A stretch of DNA of 64,000 bases from Lotus japonicus. Lineage: Eukaryota > Streptophyta > Magnoliopsida > Fabales > Fabaceae. The DNA lies in the NCBI RefSeq assembly GCF_012489685.1, contig NC_080045.1, positions 49,683,096-49,747,095 of the forward strand, given 5' to 3'. A program made the position numbers and the translations under genes. How positions within the stretch are numbered: position 1 is the first letter of the stretch; the number at the start of each line of letters is the position of its first letter. Below, in pieces: positions 58,301 through 64,000 of the stretch. The notes below the pieces were generated by a model that saw only the letters and a program-made list of their open reading frames with translations, was not told the DNA's origin and did not search any database.

Positions 58301-61300
58301 AATACTCTTTAGCATTATCACTTCGCAGAACACGAATTTTCTTATCAAATTGAGTTTCAATTTCATGACAAAAATTTTGAAAGATACTAAACAACTCAGA
58401 TCTATCTTTCATTAAAAATATCCAAGTACACCTGGAGAAATCATCAATAAAACTGACATAATACCTATATCCTAAGATAGAAGAAACACGACTTGGACCC
58501 CAAACATCAGAATGAATGACATCAAATGGATGTAGGGCCCTTTTATTGACACTACTAGGAAAAGACGACCTAACATGCTTCCCAAGCTGACATGACTCGC
58601 ATTCCAAAGACTCTAACTGCGACAAGTAAGGCACCATCTTCTTTAATTTGTCCAAACTCGGATGTCCCAGACGACGATGAAGTAAACTCGGAGACTCAGC
58701 AGCAGCCGCACAAATTGCAGAAGATGGTTGTTGTAGATAATAGAGACCATGTGATTCAGATCCTGCTCCAATCATCCGTCCCGTACTCCGGTCCTGTATA
58801 AAGAAGGAATCAGAGGTAAAAGTTATGGCACAACCTAATGATTTGGTTAATTTACTGATAGAAATAAGATTAAAAGCACATCCCGGAACTAATAGAACAG
58901 AACTCAAAGGTAGTGTAGGAAGAGGAGATGTCTGCCCAACACCGGTGGCTTGTACTTTCGAGCCATTTGCAAGGGTAACATGGTGTGTAGTTTTGGGTGA
59001 AGATAAGTTAGAGAAAAAGGAAGGATTACCAGTGAGATGATCTGAGGCACCGGAATCCAAAACCCAGGATCCAACAGGTGTAGAATGAGAGTAACAAACT
59101 GTAGAATTACCGGTTTGAGCAACAGTTGCTGACGAAGATGATCGTTGAGCGCCCTTCAGCTGGAGATATTCCTTGTACTCATCAGCTGAGAATGAGTGGT
59201 TCTTTGCACCATCAGATTCAACCTTGGACTCCATAGACTGTGCGACATTAGCAGTTTTGTCTGGAAACCCAACTAGAGAGTAACAACGATCCTGTGTGTG
59301 TCCATCCCTCTTACAGTAAGAACAATGGAGATTTCCTCTACCTCCTCTTCCACGTCCACCACCTTTACGACCACGACCTCGACCCCCTGACTCAAAAGAA
59401 TTTGATATGAGAGCAGAGGAATCAGAGGCTGTATGAGATTCAAGTCTAGCTGAAGTGGCAGATGAAGGAACACGAAGTAAACGATTAATAAGCTCCTCCG
59501 CTGTAGGAATATTGGGATTAGTAAGGGTCTGGTTTCGAACAGATTCCAGATCCTTATGGAGACCATGCAAAACAAACACCATGAACATATTGTCAAGTTT
59601 CTCCAGCACCTTCTTCAAATCGTCATTAACCAGCATTGACTTCAGCTCCACAATGGTAGATTGTGCCTTATTCAGGTAAGACGGCAAATTAAGATCAGTC
59701 ATCTGGAGATTTGCCAAATTACGTACTGAATCATACAACCGCTGAATATCATTAGCATAGATGTCCTGTGCCTTTTTCCACACATCATAACATGTTTTGT
59801 AGGGACGAAAGTGAACAATCAGTCTAGGTTCAATTGCCTGGTATAATAAAGAAACAAGTTGATAATCAGCCTTCTCCCATTCCTTCTTCTCAGAAGCATC
59901 AATATCAGCACACTTTTTAGTAAGGTGCTCGGACAAACCTTGACCCAAAAACCAGATCTCAACAGCATTGGACCAATCTAGATAATTTGCCTCATTCAAC
60001 TTCTCAGAAGTGATAACAGGAGTCCCAGAAAAAGCAAATGAGATGAGACTCTTCTTCTCACCCTTGGGAGACTTATCCTTCAGCAAATCCTCCATGAAGA
60101 AAAAGAACAAACAGAGACAGGGAAAACAACCGCAACCAAACAAATCCAAACACACTTCAAACGAAAGGCTCACTGACTGGAACAGGCCAAAAAACAGAAA
60201 CAAGAGACCTCAAACACAGAAACGAACCACAGAAGAGGAATCCTGGAATAAAAACAAGCAAACCCAGAAAAATTGTCAGCGGCGACCGGCGGCGACGGCA
60301 GCGGCTGGCGGTGGCGGCTGATCACGACACAGTGGTGGCAGCAGCGGACTATGGTAGCAGCAGCCAACAGCAGTGGTGGCGGCCGGTGGTTGCTTCCGGA
60401 ATTCTAACTGGTAAAAATAAGGGTTAGCCTACGATGGCTGAAACCCTAAACTAAACTAGTAAACCAGAGGGAGACTTGAATCAGAAAGCTCTGGTACCAA
60501 CTTGAATGAAATATTCTGATTGATTATTCCATGAAGCTGAGTACATATATATATACAAGAGTTTAGGGATAGCTAAATAAGGAAAAGATCTATCCTAATA
60601 AAAGATAAAATATACTAAATATATTTATTCCCTATTTATTTTATCTACATATCTCAACACAATTGTTTCTCTATTTTACAAATAATTTGCGTAAACTGAG
60701 ACATGATTTTCTAGTCCTCCTAAGATCTGGTCCTATATGAGGAAGTATGGCAGTAATATTAATTTTCAAAAACATTATTAGGAATGCAAAGCCTGAAGTT
60801 TATCATCAATTTATGTATGTTTAGTTCCGGAGTGATGAATATTTGCTTCATGTATGATTAATTTGCCAGATGCGGCTCAATTACAATGCCCTATACTATA
60901 TGTGAGTTTTTGCATAAAATAGATTAGCAGCGAGAGTAGAGAAACAATAGCTCATACAGTACACTTTACCATGATTTCCTGTTTGTTTAGCTCAATTTTG
61001 AAACCTTCCAATTCCATTTGTAAATCGATGTGTGAAATGGTGTGTTAAATTTAACACAAGACTTAAATATAAAGACATCTTCTGCAGAATTCTTTTATTT
61101 TGATAATTACTTTCCCATATTACTTCTGCCATGATATCCATCTTCATATCATTGAGATTATTGTGAAGCTGAATAGAATGATCTTTAGGAATTCCGTTTT
61201 CTTAATATGGAATTTGATTTCCAGAGCTAGACTGCTAGAGCATTAGATGACTTTAACCACCACCATGGGAAGTACATAGGTCAAGTATCTTCTTTTATCG

Positions 61301-62721
61301 TATAGCGAGAACTGGTGTTGGCTAGGTGAAGATTCACACATGTGCGTAAATAAGTTGGATATTCAATTCCTTGATAGTCAACCTTTGATCCATATAACAA
61401 ATCCCACCTAGTGGGACGAGATGTCGACCACTCGGTTGTATTTTTATGTTGTTTGACTGGGTCCTTTGTCACTTCAAAATATTTTCTTCCTCTTCAGTTT
61501 GTATTGAATCATCTTATGAGGGAGATTTTAATTGGTGGTGTCAAATAGTTATACTTATACCACTTATCCATTAGTACATTTTTCTATAAAGAATGTGTTT
61601 TTATGTTTTATTGATATTTAGTTAACGAAGTAGTCTGATAACAATGCTTTTTTGGTCAATCTGTTTTTTGTGATCCAGGTTGAAGGGCCAAAATCCCCGG
61701 AGGAGATGCTAGCGATGCTACAGCGAGTGCTTGAAGAAAGCTCCCCAACTCTTGTTGCAGCAAGGCTTGATGCAGAAGAAAGAAGAAATAATATCCGGTT
61801 AAGGGAGGAGCAAGATGCTGCATACAGAGCTGCACTTGAAGCTGATCAAGTATGCTTTTTGTATTATACGGTTGTTCATTTTGTCATTTTGTCATTTTGT
61901 GTGGCCTCTACACAGTACACACTATTGTTTGACTCTTTTTTTTCCCATTCTCAACTTCCCTTTGCACGGGGCCTTTATTTCAAAAGAACATGCAGTGTTA
62001 TTGTTGCAGTGGATTAATGCTGTATGTATGTCCAGGCTAGGGAACGGCAGAGAAGAGAAGAACAAGAACGTCTTGCAAGGGAAGCTGCTGAAGCTGAGAG
62101 GAAGCGCAAGGAGGAAGAGGAGGCTCGTGAAAGAGAAGCACGTGAAGCTGCAGAGAAACAAGCTGCATTAGCTAAAATCCGTCAACAAAAAGCTGAGTCC
62201 CTTGGTGAAGAACCTGCAAAAGGGCCTAATGTTACACAGGTAAAGTATCTGAAGATTTAGCTTTCTTGGCATGTTTGATTAGTTCATATATCTGTTCAGC
62301 TTATGCAGTTTCACTATGTGAGATTTCATTTTTATTTTTGCTTACGTATCAGATATTTGCTTTTGTTTCTCAGTGTTTTTATATTACTTTTCCTTCCCTC
62401 TTTAGTGTCTCATTTTTTTTCTCTGTTCAGATTTGTTTGGTTATGTCATTTGCATGACATCTCTGTTTACTTTTTCCCAATCAAAATTATTAGGTTTTGG
62501 TACGATTTCCAACTGGTGAACGCAAGGAAAGGAGGTTCAACAACACAGTGACAATTCAGTCTGTATATGACTATGTTGACTCATTGGGTTGTTTAGAAGC
62601 TGATAGCTACAGCCTGGTCTCCAATTTTCCGCGGGTCGTTTATGGACAAGAAAAACTGACATTGTCATTGAAGGAAGCAGGATTGCATCCTCAGGCCAGC
62701 CTGTTTGTGGAGCTCAGTTAG
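52329..62721 (+). CDS. PUX10: UBA-UAS-UBX protein, PUX10/FAF2-like
   Basis: Exons 52329-53108, 61679-61849, 62036-62239 and 62494-62721 join in phase 0 to 460 aa (Arabidopsis PUX10 is of similar size). Order: UBA-like domain (residues ~5-42, FQAITGLEDPDLCTEILAAH); Asn- and Pro-rich linker; hydrophobic hairpin (~80-122) fit for lipid-droplet or ER membrane anchoring; UAS thioredoxin-like domain (~148-290); charged coiled coil (~295-370, ERQRREEQERLAREAAEAER); C-terminal UBX domain (~386-458) with the FPR turn (SNFPRVVYG) that docks on CDC48/p97. The animal homologue is UBXD8/FAF2. The plant protein brings CDC48 to lipid droplets for degradation of ubiquitinated oleosins. All reading frames are open. 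Intron 1 is 8,570 bp and holds an antisense copia element; splicing should still be possible, but expression could be affected. Confidence 0.95.
53109..55719. other. PUX10-like intron 1, part before the copia element
   Basis: AT-rich intron sequence. A tandem duplication of 47 bp lies at 55151-55247. Short open frames (for example 53868, 54537) have no known domain. Confidence 0.6.
55151..55247. repeat. 47-bp tandem duplication in PUX10-like intron 1
   Basis: TTGTGATTGAGAGGGAGCAG and TTGTGATTGAGAGGGAGTGG start two nearly identical units that both run through CTTCAATTTCATTACTTAGG. Confidence 0.9.
55725..55884 (-). repeat. 3' LTR of copia element
   Basis: Identical by eye to 60500-60659. Confidence 0.95.
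55885..55894 (-). promoter_or_regulatory. Polypurine tract of copia element
   Basis: On the minus strand TTGAGGGGGAG immediately precedes the 3' LTR start TGTTGAG. Confidence 0.85.
55929..60095 (-). CDS. Copia gag-pol polyprotein (~1,388 aa)
   Basis: The frame is open from 60203, but the first 36 codons are Phe/Leu/Cys-rich and unlike gag, so the ATG at 60095 (MEDLLKDKSP) is preferred. Order, numbered from 60203: gag (~60-250); CCHC knuckle CSYCKRDGHTQDRC (~290); aspartic protease LDSGASDHLTG (~380); pre-integrase LLHRRLGHPS (~508); integrase with D, D and E in HSDVWGPS, LRSDNAKEYF and QQNGVAERKH (~565-670); reverse transcriptase from WELVPLPAG (~957) with catalytic YVDDIVITGDD (~1125); RNase H with YSDADWAGD (~1283) and STEAEYRA (~1325). 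No stop or frameshift breaks it. It lies antisense to the host gene, entirely within intron 1. Confidence 0.96.
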   Translation of the reverse strand: MEDLLKDKSPKGEKKSLISFAFSGTPVITSEKLNEANYLDWSNAVEIWFLGQGLSEHLTKKCADIDASEKKEWEKADYQLVSLLYQAIEPRLIVHFRPYKTCYDVWKKAQDIYANDIQRLYDSVRNLANLQMTDLNLPSYLNKAQSTIVELKSMLVNDDLKKVLEKLDNMFMVFVLHGLHKDLESVRNQTLTNPNIPTAEELINRLLRVPSSATSARLESHTASDSSALISNSFESGGRGRGRKGGGRGRGGRGNLHCSYCKRDGHTQDRCYSLVGFPDKTANVAQSMESKVESDGAKNHSFSADEYKEYLQLKGAQRSSSSATVAQTGNSTVCYSHSTPVGSWVLDSGASDHLTGNPSFFSNLSSPKTTHHVTLANGSKVQATGVGQTSPLPTLPLSSVLLVPGCAFNLISISKLTKSLGCAITFTSDSFFIQDRSTGRMIGAGSESHGLYYLQQPSSAICAAAAESPSLLHRRLGHPSLDKLKKMVPYLSQLESLECESCQLGKHVRSSFPSSVNKRALHPFDVIHSDVWGPSRVSSILGYRYYVSFIDDFSRCTWIFLMKDRSELFSIFQNFCHEIETQFDKKIRVLRSDNAKEYFSDSFNSFMKSHGIIHQSSCPHTPQQNGVAERKHRHIVDTARTLLINANAPLKFWGEAVLTAEYLINRMPSSVLGNQIPHSMLYPRESSFCVLPRVFGCTCFVHDLSPGRDKMSARAVKCVFLGYSRVQKGYKCYSPSTHKFYTSADVTFFEDTPYFVTTGQQSDLDIFPVVLPVPQVSMSPSSVVTPQADTSTPSAPAPDMSRYRITYERRPRRTVTDEPHDSVSAGNETCDLVPHPASSPASDPVDLPIALRKGSRSTRNPHPIYNFLSYHRLSPAYYAFVSTISSIIVPKTIQEALSHKGWRQAMIDEMTALESNNTWELVPLPAGKSIVGCRWVFNVKVGPDGHIDRLKARLVAKGYTQVYGLDYSDTFSPVAKMASVRLFLAMAAMRHWPLFQLDIKNAFLHGDLEEEIYMEQPPGFIAQGESGLVCKLQKSLYGLKQSPRAWFGRFSNVIQQFGLVRCEADHSVFFRCSSSKTFIYLVVYVDDIVITGDDQEGIQALKQHLFQHFQTKDLGSLHYFLGIEVAQSKSGIAICQRKYVLDILEETGLLNCKPADTPMDPNVKLLPNQGEPYSDPGRYRRLVGKLNYLTMTRPDISFSVSVVSQFLNSPCKSHWQAVIRILQYIKGSPGKGLVYTDRGHTSITGYSDADWAGDAGDRRSTSGYCVFIGGNLISWKSKKQSVVARSSTEAEYRAMAHTTCELLWLKHLLQELKFCAITPMNLVCDNQSALHLSSNPVFHERTKHIEVDCHFIREKILCGTIKTSSVCSQDQLADIFTKSLRGPRIKYM
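60485..60499 (-). promoter_or_regulatory. Primer-binding site of copia element
   Basis: On the minus strand TGGTACCAGAGC follows the 5' LTR at once. It differs by one base from the usual initiator tRNA-Met complement TGGTATCAGAGC. Confidence 0.8.
60500..60659 (-). repeat. 5' LTR of copia element
   Basis: 160 bp, identical by eye to 55725-55884; contains a TATATATATAC-type AT run. Confidence 0.95.
60665..61678. other. PUX10-like intron 1, part after the copia element
   Basis: AT-rich. Around 61365-61430 the minus strand has CGTCCCACTAGGTGGGAT and TATGGATCAA, resembling the 3' body of plant SINEs, but the ends are unclear. Confidence 0.4.
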
Positions 62722-63051
62722 AGGGACACTCTGGTGTTTCCCTTCTCAATTCAAAAAAAAAAAATTGACTTGGTGAACAATTATAATGTTAGATATAATA
62801 GACTGTGGTGGTTTCCGTAGTTTTGGTTTCTCGTATTTTGCATTGAATCAAGCATATAGATTTACTTGGAGATCATTTAGAATAATGATATATACTTGTT
62901 TAGGAAACTCCCCTTGTTGTTTATCTGTATATTTTGTTTCCAATTAAATGTTTCAGAATTTCAGAATATGGTTTTGGTTTTTGGTGTGGTCATTGTATCC
63001 AACCCTGCTCTTTTCCTTTGAAACGGTAATTGATGTTGGTCATAGTAGGGA
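62722..63051. other. PUX10-like 3' UTR and spacer
   Basis: T-rich sequence following the stop codon; no feature beyond probable 3' UTR. Confidence 0.5.
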
Positions 63052-63165
63052 GTTTGGACCAATTTTGAAGTGGTACACCAATGATCCAGTTGTTCATTTA
63101 GAATCATCAATTAAAATATCATAATAGTGGATCACCGGTGGACTATTTCAAAATTGGTCCACACT
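63052..63165. mobile_element. Small MITE with TIRs resembling the outer MULE
   Basis: Left GTTTGGACCAATTTTGAA and right TTCAAAATTGGTCCACAC are inverted repeats with one mismatch. The interior ends CACCGGTGGAC, as in the outer MULE TIR. No clear duplication was found. Confidence 0.6.
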
Positions 63166-63506
63166 ATAACTTTCCTGGTATAGTAGAACGCCGATCGATC
63201 TCTTGCTACTCGCTGGGCGTACGAAATTTTATTCCTGAGAAGTGTTTTCTGTCTGTGTGCATTAAGAGCCTGCTTGGTAAGCAATTTTATTTTTTCTGTT
63301 TCCATCAACAATAAATGTATAAAAGTGTCATGTTTGCATGGTAACATGCTTTGTTTTGTTTGAGAATTTTTTTTGTTAAATAAAAGTGTCTTTTCAAGCT
63401 TTAAAGTGAGTTTTTTTTTTGGTTACAAAAGTGAGTCTAGAAAAACGTATATTTTAAATACTTTTTATTGAGAAAAAGTGTGTTAAATGTATATTTATGG
63501 TATCTA

Positions 63507-64000
63507 TCTATATAATATTAAAACAACAGTTATAAGACCATATTAGTCGAGGTGCCACTACTTCAAATTTTTTATATTATTTTATTGGCTTAATAGCTCT
63601 TTTGGTCCCTCACTTATCACGTTTTTCACTTTTGGTCCCTCTAGGAAAAATTAGCAAAATTAGTCCCTCACATATACACACTTTTGCCGTTTTAGTCCAA
63701 ATATGGATCATTTTTGCAAATAAATAAGCAATGTGGAGGACCAAAAGTACTAATATTTTTATTGGGGACCAAAAGTGCAAAATTGTGATAAGTGAGGGAC
63801 CAAAAGAGCTATTAAGCCTATTTTATTCCATCATCACTTCCTAAAATCCCTCCACCTGCCCCTTTTTATTATTTTTTATTATTTTATTCTCCGTCTCTTC
63901 TCTCTGTCTCACTATCTTCTCCCCTTCGTTTTCTCTCTCTCACTATCTTCCTCATTAAATCCGCACCACATTGTTCTTTTATCTTCTTCCTTCACAAACC
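63507..64000 (+). mobile_element. Possible Helitron 5' end running out of the window
   Basis: A|TCTATATAATATTAAAAC at 63507 resembles common plant Helitron 5' ends. The 3' end would lie outside the window, so this is a suggestion only. Confidence 0.3.
63587..63818. mobile_element. 232-bp MITE with long TIRs and 9-bp duplication
   Basis: GGCTTAATAGCTCTTTTGGT at the left is mirrored at the right, with inverted similarity over 60 bp or more. The flanks are TATTTTATT (63578-63586 and 63819-63827). The 9-bp duplication suggests Mutator-type mobilisation. Confidence 0.9.

Larger units (their letters stand above)
55725..60659 (-). mobile_element. Full-length Ty1/copia retrotransposon, antisense in PUX10-like intron 1
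   Basis: Two apparently identical 160-bp LTRs (3' LTR 55725-55884, 5' LTR 60500-60659) flank a single open polyprotein frame. The 5-bp duplication CAATT lies at 55720-55724 and 60660-60664. Read on the minus strand, the LTR starts TGTTGAGATATG and ends TTCAAGT, so its right terminus is not the usual CA. A primer site and a GAGGGGGAG purine tract are in place. All enzymatic domains are present, so the copy may still be competent. LTR identity suggests a recent insertion. Confidence 0.95.

Overview
The window is nuclear DNA of a flowering plant. It has AT-rich intergenic DNA, GT-AG introns, plant-specific gene families (ALMT, a LONESOME HIGHWAY-type bHLH, the Plant Mobile Domain, a PUX10-type UBX protein) and dense nested plant transposons. 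A eudicot, perhaps a legume, is my guess from the overall look of proteins and repeats; nothing here proves the species.

Only three host genes are recognisable, all on the + strand. They are the last two coding exons of an LHW-like bHLH gene (92-473, cut by the left edge), a complete six-exon aluminium-activated malate transporter (ALMT, 42964-45331) and a complete four-exon PUX10/FAF2-like UBX protein (52329-62721). The first intron of the PUX10-like gene is 8.6 kb because it holds an antisense, full-length Ty1/copia element.

The rest is mostly mobile DNA, much of it nested. (i) 1337-19779: a large Helitron candidate on the minus strand, carrying a minisatellite and broken pieces of captured genes (oligopeptidase B/prolyl oligopeptidase-like and Ole e I/extensin-like). 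It is split by a very young 10.1-kb Ty3/gypsy element (1968-12099) with 3.8-kb LTRs, an intact gag and a deleted pol. (ii) 21115-21371: a fragment of plastid 16S rDNA. (iii) 23538-25299: a LINE with only ORF1, flanked by a 21-bp target duplication. (iv) about 25742-30748: head-to-tail minus-strand Helitrons containing a hAT MITE and a MULE-like MITE. (v) 32998-41357: a MULE with another, coding MULE (33135-40247) nested in it. (vi) 46464-46609: a tRNA-derived SINE. (vii) 48196-50084: a + strand Helitron with an RNase H remnant. (viii) 63052-63818: further MITEs and a possible Helitron start.

The most interesting unit is the inner MULE. Its 44-bp terminal inverted repeats and 9-bp target duplication enclose two convergent genes with open frames across their predicted splices. 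One is a FAR1/MULE transposase fused to an OTU cysteine-protease domain (about 898 aa). The other is a Plant Mobile Domain protein with an RG-rich tail (about 689 aa). Repeated TACGGAA-type motifs sit upstream of both genes, inside both ends of the element, and could be transposase-binding or promoter elements.
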